Shown here: one piece after another, positions 1-7,973 of the stretch
Numbering within the stretch: the stretch's first letter is position 1
How the letters are laid out: each line of letters begins with the position of its first letter
NCBI GenBank assembly: GCA_025357975.1
Contig: JANYKY010000312.1
Span: forward strand, 1-11,827
DNA from: Gemmatimonadaceae bacterium
GTDB taxonomy: Bacteria; Gemmatimonadota; Gemmatimonadetes; Gemmatimonadales; Gemmatimonadaceae
Length of the DNA stretch: 11,827 nucleotides
Direction: 5' to 3'
Position numbers and translations under genes: made by a program
Notes under the pieces: model-generated
What the model saw: only the letters and a program-made list of their open reading frames with translations
The model's database searches: none
Told to the model about the DNA's origin: nothing

Positions 1-2
1 AT

Positions 3-1097
3 GCGGGCCGAGTGGCTGACTTGTTTGTACCGCAGCTCTTCGCGCAGGGGCCAACCGAAACGCGTCGTCAGCAAGCTGAGAAGGCTGGCGTAAAAGACGC
101 GTACGGCAATCTCGCATCGGCTCCGTTCAAGGCGGTATTGAGCGGATGGGAAACGAAATTCTCAACCGATCCGGAGCCGGGCAAACTCAACATCCATCTT
201 CAGCTCAAGAAGTCGCTGGCGGGCGTAGCGGCAGTCATCGCCGGAGAGGGATACGTCTCGGATTTCGATTTCTCGTCTGACATCGACGTCGAGCGCAGCA
301 TCGTACAGAAAGTGAAAATCGGGTACAAGAAATTCAACGGCCTGATGAATTTCACCTGGGAAATTCAGACGACCGAAGGCGGGTCGCTTCGTGGAAACGC
401 GAAGATGAAACTCCCCGCCGCCATAGAAATTCCCCTTTACCAATACCTCGCCGGCTTACCGCTCTTTCTCGAGATCAGCTCTGCCGTGATAATCAAGCCG
501 GCGTTAGGCGCTGGTAACGAATTCAGCCGCGGTGGATTTCGGATTACGTGGGACGGATATCAGAAGTTCGGCGCGAAAGAAGGCACCGTGGATGCCGACG
601 GACAGCTGACGGGCGATTTGAAGCTCGGCGAATCAGAAAGCGGTTCGGGCGCGCCGCTTGGTCTGGTGGTGGCCGTCGCGATGCCGAGAGTAGAGCTCAG
701 CATCGGCGTCAGCAAGATTCTCAAGTTTGATGGCATGGCCGATGCCGCCGAGAAAGCCGACAAGTATTTCGATATTCTGGTGAAGAAGACATTCGGGGAA
801 GAAGCTCTCGCCAAGATCAAGGCTTCACCGATGAGTCAGGTGACGGCGAAGAATATTGTGGACGCGGCAATGGGCAGCAACGCAGCGGCATACATCGAGC
901 TGACCACGAGTGTCGGTACGAGTCACAGTGGCAGCTCAGCGATGGTACCGTGCACGCGGACGGACCTGCATCTCGCTGCAAACGTGGGAGTGTCCGCAAA
1001 AGCGTTCGGCCAGAGCGTTGGCGATGCTGACAAGGAGCTGTTCAAGCTGGACACAACTCGCGTGAAGCCAGATCAGGATATGCTGTGCAAATTCTGA
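3..1097 (+). CDS. Unrecognised beta-rich protein upstream of an OmpA lipoprotein (5'-partial)
   Basis: I do not recognise this family. The reading frame is open to the window edge, so the gene probably begins upstream. A GTG at 12 could start a 361-residue product, but no Shine-Dalgarno sequence precedes it. The N-terminal residues around LFVPQLFAQG resemble the end of a signal peptide, which also suggests a start further upstream. The protein alternates polar and hydrophobic residues in long runs (codons about 40 to 230), as expected of beta-sheet. Only two cysteines are visible, in VPCTRTD and in the C-terminal DMLCKF; they could form a disulfide if the protein is exported. The stop at 1095-1097 lies 20 nt before the ATG of the OmpA-family lipoprotein, so the two are likely cotranscribed and the product probably acts in the envelope. 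That role is inference. Confidence 0.7.
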   Translation, partial: AGRVADLFVPQLFAQGPTETRRQQAEKAGVKDAYGNLASAPFKAVLSGWETKFSTDPEPGKLNIHLQLKKSLAGVAAVIAGEGYVSDFDFSSDIDVERSIVQKVKIGYKKFNGLMNFTWEIQTTEGGSLRGNAKMKLPAAIEIPLYQYLAGLPLFLEISSAVIIKPALGAGNEFSRGGFRITWDGYQKFGAKEGTVDADGQLTGDLKLGESESGSGAPLGLVVAVAMPRVELSIGVSKILKFDGMADAAEKADKYFDILVKKTFGEEALAKIKASPMSQVTAKNIVDAAMGSNAAAYIELTTSVGTSHSGSSAMVPCTRTDLHLAANVGVSAKAFGQSVGDADKELFKLDTTRVKPDQDMLCKF

Positions 1098-1117
1098 GAG
1101 AAGAGCGAAGACACCCA

Positions 1118-2344
1118 ATGCTTTCGCTGAAGATCCATGCAGTCTTGCCGGCGTTTGTCGCTGCTATAGTCGTGGCTGGTTGCGGCGGGGACAAAAAGGC
1201 GGCGAGCAACGACAAGACGTCAGGCGACAGCGCAAAAGTCGTTACGGCAGCGAGCCCGGCTCCCGGCGACACTTCCAGGAAGAATACCCTGCCTCCGCCT
1301 GGTCCGCTCAAGCGAGTAGAAGGAGTCACGATTGGGGGCGATTGCCCCGATCCGGGTCCAGGTACCGAGGCGGAAATTCTCGCCCAGGCATCAGCTCTCA
1401 TTCCGCTCAAGGTCGGCCTGACACTCTCTCATAACTGGAGAGCGTACGATGGCGACTATGACCATGAGTGCCTGGACCAAGTGACCGCCATCGATGCTCG
1501 CAGCGTTCTCACGACGGGCAGCTGTCCTATCGGAAGGAGTCATAAGCAGTCGACATGGGTGCGGCGTATCTGTCGTACCGATCTCCGGAATTCGTACGTC
1601 TACGAGACTGGGGAAAGAGAGGATGTGCCGGAGGTGCTCGCCGGGACGCTGGCGTTCAGCATGTCGGCTGCATCGTTCGCCGAGTTAAAGAAAATCGGTC
1701 AGACCCGGCACCGCTACATCGACATCCTTCACAATTTCCGCGGATCTGAGGAGGATGTCGACGGCACTCTTGCATCCGATGGCAAAGGCACGTTCAGCAT
1801 CATCGTTAACGATCAGAAAATCGAAGTCCCCACGATCGAGGCGAATTATCGAAATGACAAGGAGCACCACCTCATTCGAGTAAAGGTGCTCGATGATGAC
1901 CGGTTTCCGTTGATGCTCGATTACTACATGCCTGGTCTCACCTTCTTCATCACATATACCAAGGTCTCATATCCCGGAGAAATCGAGGAGCAGCTCGCGA
2001 AGAAGAAGAAGATTGACGTCTACGGGATCTACTTTGACTTCGCCAGCGATTCAATTCGGCCTGAATCAGAACCGATACTTCGTGAAATCGGAGCGGCACT
2101 CGCTTCGAACAAAGAGTGGACGCTGACCATCAACGGGCACACCGACAGCGTCGGGACCGTCGCGTCGAATCGCGATTTGTCCGAGCGTCGAAGCGCGGCT
2201 GTGAAGAAGGCGCTGGTGGAGCGATACAAAGTCGACGCTTCAAGACTGACGACTAGCGGGTTCGGCTCATCGCAGCCAAAGGAACCGAACGATACTGACA
2301 TTGGACGAGCGCGAAACAGAAGGGTTGAGTTGATAAGACAGTAG
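1118..2344 (+). CDS. OmpA-family peptidoglycan-binding outer-membrane lipoprotein
   Basis: This 408-residue protein should tether the outer membrane to peptidoglycan. The ATG at 1118 is chosen over the in-frame GTG at 1085 because it puts a lipoprotein signal peptide at the N-terminus, with lipobox VAGC and Cys22 as the lipidated residue; a purine-rich AGAGAAG lies about 12 nt upstream. The residue after Cys22 is Gly, not Asp, which by the E. coli rule favours outer-membrane sorting. A Ser/Lys/Pro-rich linker (about 23-65) leads into a central domain (about 70-290) I do not recognise. The C-terminal OmpA domain (about 300-408) carries YFDFASDSI and GHTDSVG. Asp343 and Arg358 are 15 residues apart, the same spacing as the diaminopimelate-binding Asp/Arg pair of E. 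coli OmpA. It follows an unknown gene by 20 nt and precedes an exported peptidase by 44 nt, suggesting an envelope operon. Pal itself is unlikely because of the large central domain. Confidence 0.9.
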   Translation: MLSLKIHAVLPAFVAAIVVAGCGGDKKAASNDKTSGDSAKVVTAASPAPGDTSRKNTLPPPGPLKRVEGVTIGGDCPDPGPGTEAEILAQASALIPLKVGLTLSHNWRAYDGDYDHECLDQVTAIDARSVLTTGSCPIGRSHKQSTWVRRICRTDLRNSYVYETGEREDVPEVLAGTLAFSMSAASFAELKKIGQTRHRYIDILHNFRGSEEDVDGTLASDGKGTFSIIVNDQKIEVPTIEANYRNDKEHHLIRVKVLDDDRFPLMLDYYMPGLTFFITYTKVSYPGEIEEQLAKKKKIDVYGIYFDFASDSIRPESEPILREIGAALASNKEWTLTINGHTDSVGTVASNRDLSERRSAAVKKALVERYKVDASRLTTSGFGSSQPKEPNDTDIGRARNRRVELIRQ

Positions 2345-2388
2345 ATGCCCGATTAGACCTGGCGACACATTTCCCATACAGAGGCCAC

Positions 2389-4485
2389 GTGAGATACACC
2401 CAACTGACGTACGGTTTTATTGCATCACTTCTGGCGTCCAGTTCCCTGCTTTCTCAACAGACGCAAGTGTCTGCTCCGGTGGCCGACAAGCAACCGCACG
2501 AAACAAAGATCCATGGGTACACACTGACCGATGATTACTTCTGGCTGAGGCAGAAGACCAATCCTGCGGTCCGCTCGTATCTCGAGGGCGAGAATGCGTA
2601 TACGGCGGCCGTAATGAAACCGACTGAGGCACTTCAAAAGACTCTCTACGACGAGCTGGTCGGTCACATCAAGGAAACGGATCTGAGCGTCCCGTATCGC
2701 CGCGGTCCGTACATGTACTACTCGAAGGTAGCGGCGGGTAAACAATACCCGGTCTACGTCAGGAAGCCCGTAAGCGGTGGGCCCGAGCAGGTGTTGCTCG
2801 ATCAGAATGAGCTCGCGAAGGGTCTCGGCTACTACGCCATCAATGAGCAGGTTGTGAGCGACGACAACTCACTGCTCGCTTTTACATTCGACAGCACCGG
2901 GTATCGTCAGTACGTGCTGCGTGTGAAGGATCTGCGAACCGGACAGATGCTGCCCGATCGTGCCGCGCGTGTTACGAGTCTCGAGTGGTCGAAGAACGGA
3001 CACACGCTTTTCTTCACGACCGAAGATTCAATCACCAAGCGATCTGACAAATTCTGGCGTCATCTGCTCGGATCGCCTCGGACCGACCTGCTGTATGACG
3101 AGAAGGATGAGAAGTTCGGCGTCTCCAGCGGCCGCTCGGCCGACAAGAACATGATCTTCCTTCAGGCGGGAGCAAAGACTTCCGGCGAGGCGTACTACCT
3201 GCGGGCCGATAAGCCGATGTCGGCACTCAAGATGTTGCTGCCGCGCACGGCGGATCACGAGTACGATGCGGATTACGACAACGGCCGTTTGTATTTCCGG
3301 ACGAACAAGGACGCGAAGAACTTTCGTGTTGTCAGCGCTCCGGTGAGCAACCCTTCGCAGTGGACTGACGTCGTTGCGGCGAGACCGAATGTGAAGATCA
3401 CGTCGATGGAGTTCTATCGCAATTACATCGTTCTCAACGAGCGCGAGAATGGTCTCCCTTATATAGAAGTGATCGACAAGAGGACGCACGCGTCGCGCCG
3501 CATCGGGACCCCGGAGCCTGCTTACTCGATGGGCACCAGCGTGAACGCAGAGTATGACACAAACAAGCTTCGGTACGCTTATACCTCTCTCGTTACGCCT
3601 CCGTCCACGCTCGACTACGACCTCGCGACGGGAACAAGCACCCTTCTCAAGCAGCAGGACGTTCCCGGGTACGATCGCTCGAAGTACGAGTCGCAGCGCA
3701 TCTGGGCTGTTGCGCGTGACGGGACGAAGGTGCCTGTGTCGCTCGTGTACAGGAAGGGCACTAAGATGGACGGTACGGCGCCGATGCTTCTATATGCGTA
3801 CGGCTCGTACGGTGCATCGTTCGATCCCTCTTATTCGACGAGCAGGCAGGCACTGCTCGATCGCGGGTTCATCTACGCGCTCGCAAGCATTCGCGGTGGC
3901 GGTGAGCTCGGTGAGGAATGGCGAAACGCCGGACGCATGGGCTACAAGATGAACACGTTCAACGATTTCATCGACGTCGCTGATTATCTGGAGAAAAAGA
4001 AGTACACATCAGTCGACCGCATGGCTATTGCCGGTGGCTCAGCGGGTGGATTGTTGATGGGCGCGGTGGCGAACATGCGCCCGGATCTATTCAAGGCGAT
4101 CATCGCGGCAGTCCCGTTCGTGGATGTCATGAACACGATGATGGATGCATCGCTGCCTTTGACGACGGCCGAGTATACGGAGTGGGGCAATCCGAATGTG
4201 AAGTCGGAGTTTGATTACATGATGCAGTATTCGCCGTATGACAACGTGAAGGCCCAGAAGTATCCGGCGATGCTGGTCGAGGTGTCGTTGAACGACAGTC
4301 AGGTTCCGTATTGGGAAGGGACGAAGTTCGTCGCGAAGCTGAGGCGGATGAAGACTGACGACAATTTGCTGATGCTGAAGGCCAACATGGGGGCGGGTCA
4401 TGGCGGTGCGTCCGGGAGGTATGACCGGCTCAAGGATGTGGCGTTCGAGTATGCGTTTCTTTTGACCCAGATGCCGCACATGTGA
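2389..4485 (+). CDS. Exported prolyl oligopeptidase family (S9A) peptidase, oligopeptidase B-like
   Basis: This is a 698-residue serine peptidase that should cleave short peptides outside the cytoplasm. The start is GTG at 2389, with GAGG four bases upstream; the N-terminus has a hydrophobic segment (about 8-21) typical of a signal peptide. Residues about 30-430 form the N-terminal region and beta-propeller that restricts substrate size, and about 440-698 form the alpha/beta-hydrolase domain. Visible motifs include AYGSYGAS, IRGGGELGEEWR and GGSAGG. The catalytic triad is Ser551, Asp636 and His671; the 85- and 35-residue spacings equal those of E. coli protease II (Ser532/Asp617/His652). By that alignment Glu576 is kept as Glu595, but Glu578 becomes Thr597; Asp460 is kept as Asp479, but Asp462 becomes Ser481. 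Dibasic specificity is therefore doubtful. It lies 44 nt after the OmpA lipoprotein gene with no obvious terminator between, so it may share its transcript. Confidence 0.93.
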   Translation: MRYTQLTYGFIASLLASSSLLSQQTQVSAPVADKQPHETKIHGYTLTDDYFWLRQKTNPAVRSYLEGENAYTAAVMKPTEALQKTLYDELVGHIKETDLSVPYRRGPYMYYSKVAAGKQYPVYVRKPVSGGPEQVLLDQNELAKGLGYYAINEQVVSDDNSLLAFTFDSTGYRQYVLRVKDLRTGQMLPDRAARVTSLEWSKNGHTLFFTTEDSITKRSDKFWRHLLGSPRTDLLYDEKDEKFGVSSGRSADKNMIFLQAGAKTSGEAYYLRADKPMSALKMLLPRTADHEYDADYDNGRLYFRTNKDAKNFRVVSAPVSNPSQWTDVVAARPNVKITSMEFYRNYIVLNERENGLPYIEVIDKRTHASRRIGTPEPAYSMGTSVNAEYDTNKLRYAYTSLVTPPSTLDYDLATGTSTLLKQQDVPGYDRSKYESQRIWAVARDGTKVPVSLVYRKGTKMDGTAPMLLYAYGSYGASFDPSYSTSRQALLDRGFIYALASIRGGGELGEEWRNAGRMGYKMNTFNDFIDVADYLEKKKYTSVDRMAIAGGSAGGLLMGAVANMRPDLFKAIIAAVPFVDVMNTMMDASLPLTTAEYTEWGNPNVKSEFDYMMQYSPYDNVKAQKYPAMLVEVSLNDSQVPYWEGTKFVAKLRRMKTDDNLLMLKANMGAGHGGASGRYDRLKDVAFEYAFLLTQMPHM

Positions 4486-4503
4486 GCTGATGAAACAAGC
4501 CTG

Positions 4504-4517
4504 CTACGTGCGCGTAG
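4504..4517 (+). other. Small inverted repeat after the oligopeptidase gene
   Basis: CTACG (4504-4508) and CGTAG (4513-4517) can pair around a TGCG loop, with two possible G-U pairs extending the stem outward. It sits 19 nt after the peptidase stop. The nearest T-run (about 4543-4547) is too far downstream for a classical intrinsic terminator, so it may be only a weak 3'-end or processing structure. Confidence 0.25.
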
Positions 4518-4563
4518 TGTGTCCTAGTAGAACTGTGCAGACTTTTTGGATCAGGAGATAGAG

Positions 4564-5088
4564 ATGTCGAACAGGTCACGCATCCTTACAGCGGTTTCGA
4601 CCATCGCTGTTGCGATGCTGTTATCAACCCCGGCCCACGCGCAGGGACACATCGAGGTAAACGCGTCCGATTCGACAAAGCTTGTATCGAGAACAATTCC
4701 GCGACTGGGCCAGTCGATCACAACGCGAAGCGCAGCCGCTACACTTTTGTTCAATGACACCGCGGTCGTGATCCAGATGACCGATGAAGCCCTCCAAAAT
4801 CTCGGGCGTACTGAGCCGGCGGAAGAAAAGAGCAGCGTGGCGCGCCTCGTCGGTGCGATCGTGCTGGCGAGCGTCAAGACGATGCTCGATCGCGGTATTT
4901 CCTATCCGCTGTCAGGCCTCGATCACGCTAAAGCCGACGGGAATAAGGTGCTCCTCGTCGCGAGAGACGGTAAGCTGATTTTCGATTCGGTAGACGTCAA
5001 CAACGTCAAGCCGATGCACGACTTCGACGAGAGCGAAGCCAAAGATTTTGCGAAGCGGATCAATGTCGCGATCAAGCGAGCACGCTGA
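4564..5088 (+). CDS. Small secreted protein of unknown function
   Basis: I do not recognise this 174-residue protein. The ATG at 4564 is preferred over an in-frame TTG at 4546 because AGGAG sits at 4553-4557, six bases before it. The first 27 residues form a clear Sec signal peptide: basic MSNRSR, a hydrophobic core VSTIAVAMLL, and likely cleavage after AHA (about residue 26). The mature part has an alternating beta-like half (about 30-72), a moderately hydrophobic helix-like segment around SVARLVGAIVLASVKTML (91-108), and a charged C-terminal helix ending KRINVAIKRAR. There is no cysteine, no lipobox, and no recognisable catalytic motif. It follows the oligopeptidase gene by 78 nt, enough room for its own promoter, although I could not find a convincing one. 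It is the last gene of the + strand block. A periplasmic role is inferred from the signal peptide only. Confidence 0.8.
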   Translation: MSNRSRILTAVSTIAVAMLLSTPAHAQGHIEVNASDSTKLVSRTIPRLGQSITTRSAAATLLFNDTAVVIQMTDEALQNLGRTEPAEEKSSVARLVGAIVLASVKTMLDRGISYPLSGLDHAKADGNKVLLVARDGKLIFDSVDVNNVKPMHDFDESEAKDFAKRINVAIKRAR

Positions 5089-5117
5089 GTTCAGTCATTG
5101 AACCGGTCGATACTCGT

Positions 5118-5142
5118 CAATCGCGTGTGGGGATGGCGATTG
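5118..5142. terminator. Hairpin between convergent genes, possible bidirectional terminator
   Basis: CAATCGC (5118-5124) pairs perfectly with GCGATTG (5136-5142), giving a 7-bp stem with an 11-nt loop. It lies between the stop of the small secreted protein (5088) and that of the convergent acyl-CoA synthetase (5204), where a shared terminator is expected. Neither flank has a good T-tract; the + strand continues with a pyrimidine-rich CCTTCCGTCCTCTT. Termination is therefore only a possibility. Confidence 0.35.
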
Positions 5143-5203
5143 CCTTCCGTCCTCTTATTGAGCGGATACAGGCAAGCACCTCCAACATCTGGAGATCACT
5201 GCC

Positions 5204-7351
5204 TCACATGTAGATCGCGTCGGAGCCGGTAAGCAGGATACGTGCGTCAACCGCAATCGCCCCGGTCGACGACGCAACCAGCGGGTTGATGTCCATCTCT
5301 TCGATTTCGCTGAAATCAGCACCGAGCCTCGCAAGTCGAACGAGCACCTGCTCGATTGCGCCCCTGTCGGCCGCACTCTGGCCGCGGAACACATCGAGGA
5401 TCGAGCTGCCACGAAGCTCATCGATCATTTCGCGCGCATCCAGCTCGTCGATCGGTGCAAGCCGGAACGACGTGTCGCGCAGCACTTCTACCAGCACGCC
5501 GCCCAGCCCAACCATTACCAGCGGCCCAAATCCCTTCTGTCGAGTGATGCCGCAGATTATCTCGCGACCCAATTCAACCTGACGCTGCACGAGTACGCCG
5601 GAGATTTGGGCGCCAGGTACGGAAGTCCGGACCGATTTCACGATCTCGCCGTATGCATCGGCAGCGTCTCGGGAATTCTCGATCTTCAGCCTGACACCCC
5701 CGACATCACTCTTATGAATCACCTGCGGAGAGACGATCTTCATCGCAACCGGCCACCCAATCTCTTCGGCGATCTCGCCCGCTTCGGGCGCACTGTGAGC
5801 CAGGTGCGAACGAGCGATTGGAATCCCATAAGCCTCGACGACCGCCAGTGCTTCGCTCTCGGTAAGCTTTCGCTCACCTCTCGACCGCACACCAGCGAAG
5901 ATTTCGCGTACACAATTCGATTTAACTAGTAAAGACTGCGAATCAGGTATTTCCCGCGCCGGACGCCTGTTCCATTCGCTCTGCCTGATTAACGCACCTA
6001 CCGCTCGCGCAGCCGACTCCGGGAAGACGAACGCAGGCACGCCGCACGCGAGTAGCTCTGCCTTGCCCTGAGGAAGCCCTGCCCTTCCCATCAGGACCGA
6101 TACAACCGGTTTCTCCGGATGCCGCCCGGCAGCGGCCCCGATCGCTTCGGCGACTTCCTCAGTGCGCACCCCAAGTGGCGGAGTGAAGATTGCCACCGCC
6201 ATATCCACGCCTTCATCGTCGAGAATCGCGTCGAGCGCCGTTCCATATCCGGAAGCATTTGCCGATGCGATCATGTCAAGCGGATTTCTGATCGACGCTT
6301 CGGGTGGATACAGAGGAGCGAGCTTTGCGATTGTCGCGGGACCGAAATCCACGAGGTCGACGTTGTAGTCGCCGAGCGCGTCCGCTGCGAGAACGCCCGG
6401 TCCGCCTGAGTTGGTAATTACTGCGGTTCGTCTCCCGCGCGGTGGCTTCAGGACTGAGAGTGCCATTGCGATGTCGAACAGCTCCTCCACGGAGCCTGCG
6501 CGAAGTACGCCCGCTTGTGACAACAATCCTTCAACCGATGAATCATTCGCGGCGAGTGCACCAGTATGACTCGACGCGGCGCGAGCTCCAATTACGGAGC
6601 GGCCGGCTTTGACTACGACGATGGGCTTATGCGGTGTGATGCGACTCGCGATCTCGAGAAAACGACGTGGATTTCCAAAATTCTCCACGTACATGAGGAT
6701 CAGCTCCACCGCCGGGTCGTGTTCCCATTGAAGCAGTAGATCGTTTCCGCTCACGTCAGGCTTGTTGCCCACCGAGACGAATTGCCCGATTCCGATCCCA
6801 AGCTCTGTCGCGTAATCGAGAACGCTGACTCCGAGTGCTCCTGATTGTGAGACGAACGCCGCCTTGCCACCGGGCGGCATCAACGGAGCGAAGGTCCCGT
6901 TCATGCGGAATTCCGGATCGGTGTTGATCGCGCCCATGCAGTTGGGACCGAGCATTCGCATGCCGTGACGCCGCACGATCTCGACGAGCTTTCTCTCGCG
7001 CTCGACGCCTTCGCCGCCGATCTCACGGAACCCCGCTGATATCACAACCAGACCTTTCACCTTGTTGATGCCGCATTCCTCGGCCACACCGAGCACGTGT
7101 TCCTTCGGCACGCAAACAATCCCGCAGTCAACGGTAGTCGGGAGCGCATCGAGGTTCGGCCATGCGGGAATCGAGCTGACCGACTTTGCGCGGGGATTGA
7201 CCGGATAAACCGGCCCAGTGAATCCGTGCGCAACCAGATTGCTCACGATCTGATTTCCGATCGTGTTCTGTTGTCGTGACGCTCCGATTACAGCGATCGA
7301 GCGCGGTTTTAGAAGCGCATCAAGCGCTCCGCCCTGATACTGCTCGGCCAT
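5204..7351 (-). CDS. NDP-forming acyl-CoA synthetase, fused alpha-beta (acetate-CoA ligase, ADP-forming type)
   Basis: This 715-residue cytoplasmic enzyme should interconvert acyl-CoA + ADP + Pi with the acid + CoA + ATP. The ATG at 7351 is chosen because GGGA ends eight bases upstream; a GTG two codons earlier (7357) would be too close to it. Domains in order: CoA-binding Rossmann fold (about 8-105, with SIAVIGAS), two succinyl-CoA-synthetase-like ligase domains (about 150-460), then a C-terminal ATP-grasp (about 485-715). The alpha phosphohistidine is His262 in SHTGALAA, the beta one is His546 in HKSDVGGV, and EEMDINPL closes the ATP-grasp region. Both active-site histidines being present argues for a working enzyme. 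There is no C-terminal GNAT domain, so it is not a Pat-type lysine acetyltransferase. The acid used (acetate, propionate, branched or aryl) cannot be read from sequence. It is convergent with the + strand block and 154 nt downstream of the SRPBCC gene on the same strand. Confidence 0.93.
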   Translation of the reverse strand: MAEQYQGGALDALLKPRSIAVIGASRQQNTIGNQIVSNLVAHGFTGPVYPVNPRAKSVSSIPAWPNLDALPTTVDCGIVCVPKEHVLGVAEECGINKVKGLVVISAGFREIGGEGVERERKLVEIVRRHGMRMLGPNCMGAINTDPEFRMNGTFAPLMPPGGKAAFVSQSGALGVSVLDYATELGIGIGQFVSVGNKPDVSGNDLLLQWEHDPAVELILMYVENFGNPRRFLEIASRITPHKPIVVVKAGRSVIGARAASSHTGALAANDSSVEGLLSQAGVLRAGSVEELFDIAMALSVLKPPRGRRTAVITNSGGPGVLAADALGDYNVDLVDFGPATIAKLAPLYPPEASIRNPLDMIASANASGYGTALDAILDDEGVDMAVAIFTPPLGVRTEEVAEAIGAAAGRHPEKPVVSVLMGRAGLPQGKAELLACGVPAFVFPESAARAVGALIRQSEWNRRPAREIPDSQSLLVKSNCVREIFAGVRSRGERKLTESEALAVVEAYGIPIARSHLAHSAPEAGEIAEEIGWPVAMKIVSPQVIHKSDVGGVRLKIENSRDAADAYGEIVKSVRTSVPGAQISGVLVQRQVELGREIICGITRQKGFGPLVMVGLGGVLVEVLRDTSFRLAPIDELDAREMIDELRGSSILDVFRGQSAADRGAIEQVLVRLARLGADFSEIEEMDINPLVASSTGAIAVDARILLTGSDAIYM

Positions 7352-7505
7352 GGTCACTTTCCCGGGATCGTTGGTTGTTGTGTCTTCGCTGACGATATGG
7401 TTTAAGTGGCTCGGGTTCAGTCAGGAATATGCGCAACCGGAGTGAGGGAACGCCTGACCCGAGCGCGCCGGCGAACTAAGGACGCAGACAAGTTGTCCGA
7501 GGCTA
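7352..7505. other. Intergenic region between SRPBCC gene and acyl-CoA synthetase
   Basis: This 154-bp stretch must hold the 3' end of the SRPBCC transcript and probably the promoter of the acyl-CoA synthetase. I looked for -35/-10 pairs and for a stem followed by T-residues on the minus strand and found none that I would defend. A GC-only palindrome CGCCGGCG is present but unremarkable. Confidence 0.4.
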
Positions 7506-7973
7506 CTACTGCACGTGGTTTGCGAGTCGTTCGAATACTTCAACGCTGCCGTTCACCACTCCGTATGTCTCCACCGCTGTTTGCATCGCGGCATCGCTCG
7601 CGAATGTCATCTGGAGTGAAAGCCGAGTTCCGTTGGCTTCGGGTGCGAAGGTGACCGTCATAGTGAAGTCTATTGGCGCACCGGGGAGGTCCCAACTGTT
7701 GAGGTAGACGATGCGTTTCTTCAGCTCGATCGTGCCGAAAACGATGCGCGTGGGATAGTCGGTGCCGTCGGGGCCGTGCATCGTCAATCGCCACACTCCG
7801 CCCGGCTCGAACGCAAATTCGCTGGTCGTCGCAGTGAATCCAGAAGGCCCGTACCATTCGTGTAAGTGCTTCAAGTCCGACCACGCATCCCACACCGTAT
7901 CGACGGGCGCCGGAATCAGGCGCGAGAAGAGTAGTTCCCGCGCCGATGGCTGCGTGAATATCGTCCCGCTCAC
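7506..7973 (-). CDS. SRPBCC/AHSA1-domain (activator of Hsp90 ATPase homologue 1-like) protein
   Basis: This 155-residue cytoplasmic protein belongs to the START-like SRPBCC fold, which forms a hydrophobic ligand cavity; the ligand is unknown. A longer reading frame exists upstream, but it would overlap most of the end of the preceding gene. The GTG at 7973 is chosen because it forms a GTGA overlap with the upstream stop (TGA 7972-7970), with GGTGAA immediately before it, and because the AHSA1 homology begins just after. Family features: the pattern AP-VDTVWDAWSD at residues 22-33, then HEWYGPSGF (38-46), a beta-sheet core, and a C-terminal helix with ETYGVVNGSVEVFERLANHV. The length is normal for the family. 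ArsR-type regulators are commonly encoded with SRPBCC proteins of this class, and an arsR gene heads this operon. Overlap with the secreted-protein gene implies translational coupling. Confidence 0.88.
   Translation of the reverse strand: MSGTIFTQPSARELLFSRLIPAPVDTVWDAWSDLKHLHEWYGPSGFTATTSEFAFEPGGVWRLTMHGPDGTDYPTRIVFGTIELKKRIVYLNSWDLPGAPIDFTMTVTFAPEANGTRLSLQMTFASDAAMQTAVETYGVVNGSVEVFERLANHVQ

Noticed and set aside
1..111. Open frame from the ATG at position 1 (36 codons)
   Set aside because: It is short, arginine-rich and overlaps the better-supported frame starting at position 3, which continues for over 1 kb.
1042..1410. Minus-strand 122-codon frame across the start of the OmpA lipoprotein gene
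   Set aside because: It covers the end of one well-supported gene and the signal peptide of another, and its translation looks like low-complexity antisense sequence.
3028..3489. Minus-strand 153-codon frame inside the oligopeptidase gene
   Set aside because: It lies wholly antisense to the conserved beta-propeller coding region and shows no domain.
4087..4479. Minus-strand 130-codon frame inside the oligopeptidase catalytic domain
   Set aside because: The opposite strand encodes the intact Asp/His part of the triad; this frame is His/Arg-rich antisense shadow.
7380..7440. Possible -35/-10 promoter for the acyl-CoA synthetase
   Set aside because: The TTGCGC, CTGACT and TTAAAC-like elements do not occur with acceptable spacing.
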